DNA of 64,000 nt from Nemertoderma westbladi. Its lineage: Eukaryota > Xenacoelomorpha > Nemertodermatida > Nemertodermatidae. Positions within the stretch are counted from its first letter, which is position 1. Each line of letters begins with the position of its first letter. Where the stretch lies: NCBI GenBank assembly GCA_032718475.1, contig JAUCBJ010009088.1, positions 62,001 through 126,000 on the forward strand, in the 5' to 3' direction. The notes beneath the pieces were generated by a model. It was not told where the DNA came from and did no database searches. It saw only the letters and a list, made by a program, of their open reading frames with translations. Shown piece after piece: positions 1 to 11,439 of this stretch. The position numbers and the translations under genes are program-made.

Positions 1-1447
1 TCCAGAAATTCCCGGGAGTTACTTGTGAATTTAGTTAATCTAAATCCACCTCTTTTCAAGCACTCTACCGTTCCCTTGGCGACATCAATGGCTTCTTCCA
101 CCGATGGGAGGGACTTTAAATTGTCGTCCATGTATATATCCCTTTTGATGTTGTCAATAACCGCTTTAGAGAAGGCGTCCCGATTGTCTTCAGCAGTGGT
201 ACGCACTACTGAGCAGGCGTTTGAGGGGCTCGAGATGATCCCAAAAGCCTGTATGGTCATCCAGTACTCTACTGGTTTCTGGTTGAGGTCTCCTTCAGGC
301 CACCACAGAAATCGTAGGCTGTCGCGATCCCTATCCAGCGCCTTAACTTGTAAGAACATGCCTTCTATATCCAAAGCAAAAGCGATCGAATATTGTCGTA
401 ATCTTAAGATTATTCCCAACAACGATTGGAGTAAGTTGGGTCCCAGCAACAACTCGGAGTTAAGGGATTGACCCATGTAGAGGGCGGAGCCGTCAAATAC
501 TACCCAGACTTCATTGGGTTTACTGGGTTTGGGAACGTAATGGTGTGTTAAATAGTACGTTCTCTCGGTTATGGGTGTTTCTTCTGGTACTCGCTCCGCA
601 TATCCCTTGTCAATGTATTTCTTTAGCTGGGTCCTGTACATCTCCTTAGCTGAAGCATTTGCCATAAGGCGTCGATGTAGTTGCGCGATTCTCTTCTCCG
701 CGAAAGGTTGGTTATTTATAAAATTGGGTTCTCTCCGTCGGAAAGGCAGACCAATCTCATACCTACCTTGATCTTTAAGAAAACGTGTAGTCGTTTCTTG
801 TATCTGCTTGGCTCTTTCCTCTTCTACCGATAGGGCCTTATCGTAGGAATTGGGCTCTACAGCCTCTTGAGTAAAGAATCGTACGGCGTATTCATCGCGA
901 GTCTTCGCGTTGTAACGATCTATCACTTCATTCAGTTCGTCGTTGTAATCGACTTGTCCCGCTGGATGGATGAGGTGACACAGGTTCACTTGGTTTTGCC
1001 AAGTTTCATTTTCTGTAAGGAGGTTGATGGTATTCTCCTCGTCGAATAGTTGATAAATATCGTCATTATCTGAGGAGTATGGCGTTCCCTCAGATGTGTC
1101 GTCTCCATTACTGATTTCCTCTTCCCATTCACTCACCTGGTGGACTTGATCTTTAGGTAGCCTTTCCATGAGTGTCCTACGGGATGGACCAGTAAAGTAG
1201 CAACCTACTCTAGTTCTTCCCGCATAAGTTTGCAGTGGTTGCGGTTGAGTAGGCCATTTCTCTAATGTCTCAAGCGCCTCATGCGCATTTTGGCCGATGA
1301 GTATTTGTACCCCTGGGTAGTCGGTGTTGAATCTAGGTATATCATGCTGCTGGGTGAAATCGTCTTCATCCCAGTTATAAGGTTTCACTTGGCTGGTAGC
1401 GAAGTTGTTTATCGCCACCATTTTTACTGACCTTATACTGTGTTCTC
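1..1447 (-). pseudogene. Pao family A reverse transcriptase (partial, cut by window edge)
   Basis: Conceptual translation of the minus strand gives a BEL/Pao reverse transcriptase. A VFDGSA block is encoded near 515-500, the palm motif RFLWWPEGDL near 320-290, AFGIISSPSNAC near 255-220, the catalytic YMDD near 130, and GGFRLTKFTSN near 40-10. The stretches I translated are open. This is the polymerase that would copy the element RNA in cytoplasmic particles. It follows the protease in another frame because a run of C at about 1462-1466 is one base shorter than in the sister copy (around 62764-62769). The RNase H and integrase would lie before base 1. Family and orientation are secure; activity is ruled out by the upstream lesions. 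Confidence 0.8.
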
Positions 1448-1792
1448 CTAGTTCATCCTGGGGGTTGACAACGCGCCTACATAGTAGTCTGTAGCTACTG
1501 TAGATTTCCAAACCTGCATAATTCCTGAAAGGTTCAACTTAGTTTGAAACTTGGGTTGTCCAGCAAAGATATATTCGGCTAGTTCTTTGTCGATGAATGT
1601 TCCTGTGCTGCCGGAGTCAAGAAGGGCATTCACTATATAGCTCTTTTCTAACCCGTGTACTCTCAACTGCACTACGGGAAATTCTCGGATTCCTACATTG
1701 GAAGTTGGCACTTTCCAAGATGGTTGTCGGTCAGGAATAGTTAGGGGGAGCTCACTATCGGTTTCAGTTTCATACGTAAGTGCTCGATACAC
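1448..1792 (-). pseudogene. Pao family A aspartic protease
   Basis: Retroviral-type aspartic protease segment of the polyprotein, which would mature gag and pol. The catalytic motif LLDSGSTGTFI is present, preceded by SWKVPTSNVGIREFPVVQ, the usual lead-in of Pao proteases. The sister copy at 62023-63930 carries the same domain in one uninterrupted frame. Here the frame is broken on both sides: a 4-base insertion (extra GCGC near 1799) separates it from the zinc-knuckle segment, and a missing C near 1463 causes an early stop at 1448. Both are readable by direct comparison of the two copies. Confidence 0.8.
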
Positions 1793-2525
1793 TGCGCGCG
1801 GTGTTTATCATATAGCAGGATTCGTTTTCGTCGGAGAATTCGTCCGTGTAAAATCCTTCCATCTCAGAACTGTGATCAGTGTCGTTCACATCACTGAATT
1901 GGACATGTAGTTCGGACTCACTTACCTGACTCGGGCTAGTTCTTTCAAACTCTGCGTGCAGCAAGATATGATGTTTCGCGCCGCACTTAGCATACCTCGC
2001 GTCTGAGTAACAAGTTCTCCGTTGGTGTCCTTGTCTGAGACAATTATAACACAACTGCTTATCCCACATGACGTCACGTCTGTCCTTTAGTGACTTCTTC
2101 AAGAATTCATCACATCCACTCAAGCAATGGGGCCCGTCGCACAACGCACATTTGGGTTTGATGTTACTTACTTTACCTTGGGTAGTGTTGTGCACACTTG
2201 TTCTTTCCTCGGGCTTTCTTCCATGAATTCTCTTAGGAGACGTAGGATGAGTTTTTGTTACCTTTTTTTTCCTGTCACTGGTTTGAGACTTAAATTTACT
2301 TACGTCTTTAGGTGCTTTGTTGACATAATAAGATCTGTCGGTGTCTTTCCCGCTGTTCTCCTCTTGAGAGGTCTGGCTTTTGCTGTCGTCTGTATAACAC
2401 ACTGGTGTCACTTTTCTCCTAGAAACGGGTTTTTCACTTACCTTATTTTCCGGTGTCTTCTCTCGGGACTGCTTTAGGAGCTGTAATTTTACCTCTCCAT
2501 CTAAAAATGACATGAGATCAGCCAT
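1770..2525 (-). pseudogene. Pao family A gag, zinc-knuckle segment
   Basis: C-terminal gag. The stretch CALCDGPHCLSGCDEF is followed by CYNCLRQGHQRRTC, a CX2CX4HX4C zinc knuckle, and by YAKCGAKHHILLH. In the sister copy that last motif reads CAKCGAKHHILLH, so a zinc-binding cysteine is changed to tyrosine here. Such knuckles bind the element RNA inside the particle. The segment is in frame with the upstream gag block but separated from it by TGA at 2538-2540, where the sister copy has CGA, so this is a simple CpG transition. It ends in a frameshift near 1799. Confidence 0.8.
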
Positions 2526-2537
2526 GGTAGGGTCTCT

Positions 2538-3395
2538 TCATTGTTGTTCCATCACATATAGAACTCTTTTGTCCCAACGAGTACCTCCTCCACCCTTTGG
2601 CAAGGTAGATTCTACAGCTCCAATAACCATAGAACTCTGATATTCATGAGACTTACCTAGCCAATCTAATTGTCTACAGATTTCCTGGAACTCATCGGAA
2701 AATTCTATAATCCCGCTGCTAAGAAACTTTCGGGGCGCTACCAATTTCGCATACAAATACCTAGCTATGTTATTCCTATTACCATACCTGATGTTTAGTG
2801 TATCCCAAACTTGTCTGAATCCATCTGGATGACCAATAAACTTTAACGCCATTAACTTGGGAGATCCTTCCAAGCACTCGATGAGGAATCTAAGTTTCTC
2901 GCCGTTAGATAGCACAGAGTTCTGTATGTTATCTTTATAATATTCATTAAAAGGTAACCATTTCATCTCATCTCCGTTGAACTTGACCACCTCTCCCATC
3001 TTTACCGCTTCACGGGCTTCGGTTCTAGCCATTTGACGCGTAAAACTTTCTTGGGCCATCGTATTATTTAATATCGAGTTATCGGTATATAAATTTCTCG
3101 GATTATGATCAGGTCTATATGGAATATCATTATCAACAGGTTTATCGTTACCCTTAATAGGGTTTACTATAGGAGTTTCTACTTTACTAGCAGTATAGAT
3201 GCGTGTAGGCTCCACACCTTGCGCATGAAATACTTCATACCTAACAGGTTGACACATTGTTACAGGGGGTGGTGTTATACCACTTTGTATATTTACTAAT
3301 TTATCGCGTTCTAACGCGATACTCTGCTGCACTTCTTGCAGTTCTAACCTACCCTCTCTTACTGTTCCCTTTAACTGCCGCACAGTCACTTCCAT
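2538..3395 (-). pseudogene. Pao family A gag, DUF1759-like capsid region
   Basis: Middle gag. The block around VKFNGDEMKWLPFNEYYKD, then EKLRFLIECLEGSPKLMAL and VWDTLNIRYGN is the characteristic DUF1759 pattern found in BEL/Pao gags. The N-terminal 40 residues are charged and probably coiled-coil. A TGA at 3399-3401 precedes it in the same frame and a TGA at 2538-2540 ends it, so it is one piece of a longer original reading frame. Structural particle protein by family; the specific role of this part is not visible. Confidence 0.75.
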
Positions 3396-3398
3396 TTC

Positions 3399-3781
3399 TC
3401 AGACGTGCTGGGAGGAACGTAGGCGCTGTTCCTCCAATTGTCCGAGCAGGAGATCTATCCCCCGCCGTCCCTCATCCACCCACTCGACCGCCGAAGCGGG
3501 AGCCGCCAACATAGTAGCAGGTAGACGAGGGACGACGGGCGATAAATCGTTGATGTCTCGCTCGGCGTCCAAGACTGGGACTGTTTCTGCGGCTATTTTA
3601 TGGGGCACAGGTCATTCAGTGCTGTGCAAAGGGAATTTAGAGGTAGGTTCTGGAAGTACAGGTGTCTCCATCACTAAAGGGGTGGCTTCGAGAACAAGCC
3701 TAATTATTTCAGGCTCATCTACTATGGTAGGGAGTCTTTCTACTCTAATAATTTGATCTGAAGGCTCAGGATTTCTTAGAT
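3399..3781 (-). pseudogene. Pao family A gag, proline-rich linker with in-frame TGA codons
   Basis: Reading the frame of the DUF1759 block upstream gives a continuous proline-rich and acidic stretch from about 3781 to 3399. It is interrupted only by TGA codons, one near 3621 and one at 3399-3401. No TAA or TAG occurs in this frame over the interval. At its upstream edge the preceding ORF ends with TAG at 3782-3784 and the two frames are offset by one base. This is gag material without a recognisable domain. Confidence 0.5.
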
Positions 3782-4642
3782 CTACGCTAGTTGCCTTCTC
3801 ACGGCTGGAGGCAAATTAAGCAATTGCTGACGGTGGGACGTTCTTCTATGTCTGTAGTAACGAGATCTATTTCCTCCACCTTCAGGATCTGTCGTATCGC
3901 CTTTATCAGATGATGTAAATCCTTGTCTCTTGGGAGTAGATAGACTTATCAGCTGCATATCACTAGCTGTTATCTGTTTATTTAAGTACACTTGCTTCTC
4001 TTGAAGATTTTCCAACTCTAATTGGGTTGCCTCTTCAGATGCTCTCCGTTTTGTTTCCGCCACTGCCAATGCCGCCTTTCTTTCCACTTCTGCAGCTTTT
4101 CTTTCCGCTTTGGCAGCTACTGCTATCGCTTTTCTTTCCGCCTCTGCCGCTTTTCTTTCCGCTTCTGCAGCTGTTGCTGCCGCTTTTCTTTCAGCCTCTA
4201 TCGCTGCCGCTGCCGCTTCCTGTCTGTCTTCTATCTGTTTTTTCTTTAGTTGTTCTTCTTGAACCCTAACGATGCGGATTCTTTCATCAAATTTAGCTCG
4301 ATTTGCTGCTAACCTTTCCGCATCTAATGAGTCTAGTACAAATTTGGCTCCCTCACTATTAGGATGAAGTCCAGCTAGCCATCTCCTTAACTCTTTGTCA
4401 CCTATAAATCGTTGATAGTCTGACAGATAGATGTCAATGGCGTCCTTCTTCGGAGGTTTTTCTGATGTTGCTTTGCTTTCCACCTGAGAAAAGGTAGCGT
4501 CTGTTGATTCTCTGTGGGTCGAACGCTCAGTTAGCTGAATTTTCCATTGGGTCGTCCCTTGGACTTTAAGACTCACCCGTTGGAACCAAGTCTTTACAGC
4601 AACTTGCAACAACGTGTCTTGACTTCTCTTCGAGGCTTCCAC
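3782..4642 (-). pseudogene. Pao family A gag, alanine-rich coiled-coil segment
   Basis: 286-codon open frame. Residues about 60-110 are a compact helical region. About 110-210 consists of repeated AERKAAAEA-type heptads predicted to form a long coiled coil. The C-terminal 70 residues are basic and rich in R, H and Q. The nominal first codon is GTG, so the true start is probably upstream in the damaged joint at 4643-4747. It sits directly between the N-terminal gag ORF and the proline-rich linker, so it is most likely part of one gag polyprotein. The antisense leucine-rich ORFs over the repeat are shadows. Confidence 0.55.
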
Positions 4643-4747
4643 AAAAGGCTGAAAGGATTAGTCTGATTCTTAGGATTCGTTCTCGAACTTGATAAAGCAG
4701 CTCTCCCTGCTCTTGAGGTCCCTTGGGTCATTGGAACAGTTGTTCCT

Positions 4748-5413
4748 CTAATCGCTACAAAGAGCAATTATCCCTGAATCCATGAATCCCTGTACATATC
4801 CGGCTGCCGACCTCTTCCACACAGCTGGATCTCTAGTGTCCCTTGCCACTCCCATCCTGTATAAGTCTTCCCAGGCAGCTTCAGATAAGTTAAATGGGAG
4901 TCTGGGTCCGGGGAAGTTCCATTGCGTCTCGACAATAGACTTTAGTTCCTCCCTTGTGTATCCCGCATAACTGTCCTTGGTCGATTGCTTACTTCTCGCC
5001 CAATCGATTTGATGTTCCTCCACCGCAATCAATACTCTAGTGAGTACGGCTTCAGGAAGAACGAGAAGTGGATCCGAATAAGCCGCATCTGCCATCTTTG
5101 CTCCGCTCTCGGGTGTCAACTCTACAGTATCTGAACTACTGGAGCTATCGGGCCGCTGAGAAATAAGTTCTTGGTTCGAGCGTTGCTGCTGTTTAACAGC
5201 TGCCTCTTGGTCCCGCTTGACTTGAGCCCGAGTGCCTATGATAGACTTACGGTGCTTCACTAGCCTAGGGTCTGATACTACTATCGAAGGGATGACCTTT
5301 CTTACAGTAGGAGAGGACTTGAACTTTGGTCTCAATCGTTCAGTACTCCTGTCAGAGCCGCAGACCGTTGCTTCTAGGAGACTATCTGACAGAGTTTGCT
5401 TTGTGTCAGCCAT
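4748..5413 (-). pseudogene. Pao family A gag N-terminal segment (221 aa)
   Basis: Begins with an ATG (MADTKQTLSD) and is the first ORF after the element leader, so it is probably the true gag start. The first 100 residues are polar and disordered with a serine run. Residues 110-215 form an aromatic-rich folded region (WNFPGPRLPF, WEDLYRMGVA, VWKRSAAGYVQGF) that I do not recognise as a named domain. It ends 105 bases before the coiled-coil segment. Assignment as gag comes from position and strand, not from a domain match. Confidence 0.5.
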
Positions 5414-7232
5414 GTTTGATTGTACAGTTGAATGCCTACTACTATAACGACAGTTAAAGCAGATCTAGTAATTCAGTATCAACTTTAAGCCTAGTAATTA
5501 ATTACCGATATCGTTACTCAATGTAACGATATATATATATAATATATTAGAATACCGGTATACACTTATAGTATATATATAAGTATGATTATTACAAACT
5601 AGGACTGATTAGTCACAGAATACCGGTATATAATTTAAGCATAAATATATAGAAATATATATAATAGGCCCACTGTAAATACTGGTATACAGCTTATACT
5701 TATAGTATATATAAGTATAATTATAGACTAGAATTAATTGCAGAATACCGGTATATAATTTCAGCATAAATTTATATAAATAAATATAATAAGCCTATTG
5801 TAAATACAGGTATGTCAATTATTTTATAATAACTGAATTTCTGAATTTTAGGGTTACCTTTCTTTACTTTGTTACTGTTATTAAGCAGTAGTCCAACTGA
5901 TATTAAGACCTACTTGATGTATGACAGGCCTACTATTTTATAAATCGGTGCAAGTTGATTTATAATATATATATACCCTTATAATGGGTTTTTGACAATA
6001 TTTGAAATAAATGTTATTATTTCTGGTGAGGAGTCACTACACCGAAGCTAAACGCTCTCAGTGAAGTGCTACTTGTTGGACACTAAAACAAATAATGCTA
6101 CTTGACTAAGTTACTTATTACTACAAATTACTTATATATGGGGTGAGATAACAATCTCTAAATAAACAATAACAAATTACACGTACAAATTTTAGGGTAA
6201 TTTTACAGGGAATTCTACAAACCAGTCTAACAGGGAGTTAGAATTTCTGGTTATTACAAACGGACAGGATAATACGGTATTTGAAAATAATTAAGCAGTA
6301 GTAAATACACTGTGTTGTCCAGATAAGAAATTACCACCGTCTGACGACTTATAGTCTTTTTGCTATACAGCACTATAAGTACTACGTTATGTACCCGGAG
6401 TGTCCTTACCTAGAAGTTAATTACCGCAGCCAACCAGAGCTAACGTACCTATTAACCACTTTACAACACAAATATACTGTCTACAAACTAAATTACTTTC
6501 GGAAAGCACTGTACACTAAACCCTAAATTAGGTACAAGTACTTATATAACAAATAACCAGCAGTTAAAAATACTTAAACAGCTAAAAGAACCACGGCATC
6601 TGCTGGAGTGACTAGCGCATAAAATCACCAGTCTTTACATACGCCAAGCAGCCCTGATGTAGTACCGGGGTTAATTTAACTATAACGGTATGTATAACAA
6701 GCACAATTACTGTAGGAATGAACTTGGCTCTATGTGGGTTGCGAATACTTACATAAACTCTGAATAATAAATATTACGCTACCCGTGCAAACTATACAAA
6801 CAAAATACAGACCAAATGCTGGCAGACTACTGTCAAGCCTAAATAAACTACAGTATATGCAGACTCCGAAATGGTTAGTTAGTATGCGTTCTAACCGAGT
6901 AGTATGACTTATTCTTTCGGGGGGGATTTACCTTACAACACTGGATGCCCCTACTTTCCTAACTAGTACTTTATCGGACCTACACTCTACACACACTGCA
7001 ATCTCTCCAAACTTAACAACAGCTAGACAACAATCCAGCCTACAAATTACTTGTACAATCTGAGCAGGCTTATACGCCTTCTGCTCAATATTAATTTACA
7101 GATAAATAAAACTGACAGAAATAAGTAAAATCCCAATAAAAAACCAGGGCTGCAGTCCCTGATTAAATATCAAGACCTACCGGTATATAATTATCAAAAT
7201 CGAATAATACTGATGTACCTGTACTGCTGTAA
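5414..7232. other. Gene-free leader of Pao family A copy 1
   Basis: AT-rich sequence between the gag start (minus strand, 5413) and the LINE. I see no ORF or RNA gene. It holds repeated ATACCGGTATA palindromes and the short tandem duplication listed at 5550-5800. By position it is the 5' leader of the element plus possible older DNA. Confidence 0.4.
5550..5800. repeat. Two-copy tandem repeat, period about 125 bp
   Basis: The block around CAGAATACCGGTATATAATT occurs at 5616 and again at 5741, with the preceding TATACACTTATAGTATATAT-type sequence also duplicated. The copies are diverged and AT-rich. Confidence 0.7.
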
Positions 7233-10200
7233 GTACTGGTTCAGGTGGTTCAGGTGGTACCAGTATCTGTCGCCTTCCCTGGGAACCTGCCAGTATTTGA
7301 CGCCCACCCTGGGAACCCACCAGTATCTGTCACCTGCCCTGGGACACCCATCAAAGCGACGCTGTCAATGCCGGTACCAGCCCTGAGTAGCCCCCTATTG
7401 CAACCTCCAGGAGACCTGGTTGCTTCACCCAGTGGAACTGAAAGCATTACTGCCAGTAATGAGCACTATCCTTGGTTAAAAACATTTGAATCCCGTGGCA
7501 TCCACATAGCTCATATAAATATTTGCAGCTTGCTACCGAAGATGACTGAAATGCGCTTGATGCTTGAATGCGGTACAATATCTATACTGGCTATAACTGA
7601 GACGTGGCTAGATGCAACAATTTGCGATGATGAGATTTATATACCTGACTACACCTCATATCGCAGAGATAGGAACCGCCATGGTGGGGGTGTAGCTCTA
7701 TATATCCGAAACACACTAACATTCAATATTATGATGCAATGGTCAATGCAATGCCCATCTGAAATGTTGTTTGGTGAGCTACGTCTAACTGCAACCAAAC
7801 CTATCCTCATAGGCGTGGTTTACAGACCTGAATATGACAATACCTTTTTCGAAAGCCTGGAAAGTACTATTCAGGAAGTCATTTATAACGAATGTATAAT
7901 TGTTGGTGACACTAACGTGGACATGACCTCTGCTGTAGATAAAAAAACAGGATTGATTATCAAAAATATTTCTAGTATTACTGATCCAAAGCCGGAGCTC
8001 AAAAAACTCTACAGATGTGCAAATGCATTAAGCCTCACCCAATTGATAACAGAACCTACAAGAGTTACAGCAGCGACATCAACTATTATAGATCATGTCT
8101 TTGTTTCCCGAACTGATATGGTATCGTCCTATGGAGTGATAATTGAGCGATTAAGTGACCACTACATTGTATATGTAACTAGGAAAAGATCAAAGCCAGA
8201 AAAAGCAATACCTAAGGAGATACTCTGTAGGTCATATGCACGGTATTCAAAGGACGTGTTTGCCCAGGAACTACAAGTGCTTATTACTGCCAAAACAACA
8301 AATAACGATGGAGATGTTAACACAGCAGCAGAAAACTTATCTTCCGTTTTAATACAAGCCTTAGACAAAGTGGCGCCACTTCGTAAATCACGAGTAAAAT
8401 CGCATAAACAGCCATGGGTCGATCGTGAAGTAATACAATCTATAATCGATAGAAATAATGCTGCGCGAAAGCTCCATACTAAGCGAACAGAAGGGGCAGA
8501 AATTGATTATAGAACTGCACGCAATAATACTACTGCCTTAATCAAGATTAAAAAAAGAAATTACATACGAACAGCACTAGATAATGCAAAATGTGACACA
8601 AAGAAATTGTGGAAGGCACTGCAACTAGTTGGGCCGCCAACAAAAATGGGGAAAAAAAAGGGATCACAGGGACCTACAGCACTGGAAATGAATGGAGAGA
8701 TTTGCCATAACCCCATTGACATTAGTAACCATCTAAATGACTTCTTCACGAGTGTAGCAGGTGAATTATTAGCTAAACTACCTCAACCATCAGGACGGTA
8801 TGATCATGTAGCAACAACTGATTATTATCGGCGACAAGGGATTATCCCTAACAGACTGGACCTATCTCCCACAAATGAAGCTGAGATCGCTAAAATAATA
8901 TCTGACCTTGATGAAACCAAGGCCACCGGCTTGGATGGTATACCAGTCAAAGTTATCAAAGATGGATTATCAGCAATAGTGGGGCCATTAACTGATATTG
9001 TGAATGAATCAATTGAAACATCCACCTTCCCAGAAATCTACAAACTCGCTAAAGTGGCAGCTGCCTTCAAGAAAGGGCATAATCTAGAACGTGGAAACTA
9101 TAGACCTTTATCTCTTCTCCCGATACTATCAAAGGTTGTAGAGCGTGCGGTCTATAATCAGGTTAAGATGTACTCAATTGAATCTGGCATCCTTAACAAA
9201 TATCAATCAGCCTTCCGCGATGGGTATTCAACAGAGACAGCGCTGCTATTGGTTGACAACTACATACGAGTAGCGATGGAACAGGGTAAAATGACAGGAA
9301 TGATATTAATTGACTTTAAAAAAGCATTTGATACGGTGAATCATGACATTCTAGTTCAAAAGCTACAAGCTATAGGTGCAACTAAGAAGACACAGGAATG
9401 GTTCAGATCATATTTGACCAACAGGAGACAATATGTTGTTGTAAATGGTTCTAAGTCTGAGGTAAAACCAATCGACAATGGTGTACCGCAAGGTTCGATT
9501 CTAGGTGTCTGGTTGTACCTAGTTAATAGTAATGATTTTGACCAGGTCCTAGAGCAGGTATCGCAAGTACAAATGATAACTGATGGAAAATAAGATATAC
9601 TGCCACCAAAGTTCGCTGATGATGTTGGCCTGCTTAAGTGTGATCAAAATCTTGAGGTAATTCAAAAATCCCTGCAAAATACTATGGATAGAGTAATCGA
9701 GTGGTGCATACAGAACCGTCTAACTATCAATCTTGACAAAACTGAAAGTATCTTACTTGGTACAACACAACGACTACCTGATTCCACGCTGCAGATAACG
9801 TGTATGGGAACTGATATTAAACCGAAGAAATGCGTAACTTATCTTGGTTCAATGATAAATTCGACACTATCGGGTGTTGAAATGGCTACAAAAACCCTGA
9901 AGAAAGGTAACACACGTCTTAAATACCTACACCGAAATGGGGCTTTATTATCCAGGGAACTCCGGAGAATGCTATGTAACTGTCTTATACAGCCGCACCT
10001 AGATTACGCGTCATCAACATGGTTTATCTCTGCCCCAAAAAAACTCTGTGACCAATTAGAAGCGCTGCAGCGAAAGCGCATTCGTTACTGCCTAGGAATG
10101 GGTCCACGATCCCACATCAACTCCTCCCACTTCATTGCCATAAACTGGCTGCCAATACGGCTGCGAGTGCAGTCAGTAATTCTGTCGCACATGTACCGTA

Positions 10201-10475
10201 TTTCCCACGGTACGTCACCTCCATATCTATGCGAACTGGTAGAGTTTCACGAAGGTCGACCTGGGATGCGTAGACCCTCAAACCGCGCACTTCTACCTCA
10301 TAAACGCACGGTGCATGGACAAATGGCGCTAAGCTATGAAGGGCCTAGACTGTGGAATAAACTGCCGGAGTCTGTAACCACTGCTGAATCCATTGTTTCC
10401 TTTAAGCACAAACTGAAAGAGCATTATTTGACGCAGCTAGAGAGCTCTGACCAATCAGCATTTCAATATTTTTAA
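7233..10475 (+). pseudogene. LINE endonuclease-reverse transcriptase with one in-frame stop
   Basis: One frame runs from after TAA 7230-7232 to TAA at 10475. The nominal start at 7245 is GTG; the first in-frame ATG is near 7368. Residues about 5-35 are three imperfect 10-residue repeats of the type PVSVAFPGNL. The endonuclease (about 80-310) shows HINICSLLPK, ITETWLD, RDRNRHGGGVALYI and the closing SDHYIV motif. The RT (about 540-860) shows ATGLDGIPVKVI, NYRPLSLLPI, YQSAF, DFKKAFDTVNHDIL and GVPQGSILG, and the catalytic FADD lies just after TAA 9591-9593. The frame resumes unchanged and ends with the usual C-terminal block (LWNKLPESV, SIVSFKHKLKEHY). A single TAA therefore separates it from an intact pol-like ORF. 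Confidence 0.85.
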
Positions 10476-11215
10476 CTTTTTAACTTACGTACAGTACTTG
10501 AATGGACCTCCATGGAAACGAGGCACTGGCCTCATGGAGCTATCCAATACGCCTTTATTTATTTTAATTATTAATTACTCAATAATAATAATAAACTTAC
10601 GTCTAACATGAATAGACACAAGATAGTCAGATTATTGTTTTCAATTTTTATTTGTTTACTAGTATTTGTAAATACTTATTTTTTTCTTTTTTTTAGTTGA
10701 CTTAAATTAATAACTTTTATGACTCTGAAGATTTTAGTAAAATATATGCCGAATGTGACAGTAGCCGAATAATATCTGTATAAACTTGCCAAATTTAATA
10801 TGTAGGGAAATCCCCTATTTTCTGTTCTCGGTGCAATAATTTTAATGATTTCTTAAGTAAGTTTTAATATGTATTCTGCAGTCCTTGGTGCCATTAATTT
10901 TTCCAGAGAGCTCTGAGCAATCAGCACCTTAATATTTTAATATTTAAACTTTTTAACTTACTTATTTTTAACTACTAATTACTGAATACTGAAATAAACG
11001 TACGTTAAAATATGATTAGACACAAGTCAGATTATCGCTTCAAATTTTATTTGTTTAATAGTATTTGAAATATTTTTATTCTTTACTTGACTTAAATTAA
11101 TAACTGTTATGATTTTAAAGATTTTATGACCGAATAATATCAGTATAAACTTAACAAATCTAATATGTATTTTTATGCTCTTGGTGCAATAATTTTTTTA
11201 CAATTTTAAAGACAT
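10441..11215 (+). repeat. Tandemly duplicated LINE 3' UTR
   Basis: The segment starting AGAGCTCTGACCAATCAGCA at 10440 recurs, diverged, from about 10905, including the shared TTTTTAACTTAC, TAGACACAAG and TTGACTTAAATTAATAAC blocks. Period is about 460 bp and the second copy is slightly shorter. Confidence 0.75.
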
Positions 11216-11439
11216 GGATATGGATATTACTGTCTGTCCAATTATGTAAAGTATTACCGGTAATATGTATTCTGTTATTACGTAATTTGTATCTATACAG
11301 TACTCTATATTTATGGCGTAAAAACAATCAATCAATCAATCAATCAATCAATATGTAGTTAGGCCTACAGGTTACCAGTCGACCGGTAAATTAGACTTTA
11401 TTGCCTACGTTGCAATAAAGAAACTAGAATAACTGTTAT

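Larger units (their letters stand above)
7233..11352 (+). mobile_element. CR1/L2-like LINE, nearly full length
   Basis: Non-LTR retrotransposon with apurinic-type endonuclease and reverse transcriptase in one ORF, followed by a long 3' UTR and a (CAAT)n microsatellite tail at 11335-11352. No target duplication was found. It lies in the leader of the family A Pao element, so it inserted after it. The only visible ORF lesion is one nonsense codon. The clade call (CR1/L2 type) rests on the endonuclease and RT motif style and is not certain. Confidence 0.75.

Noticed and set aside
4022-4269. Plus-strand leucine- and cysteine-rich ORFs
   Set aside because: Antisense shadow of the alanine-rich coiled-coil repeats of the Pao gag.
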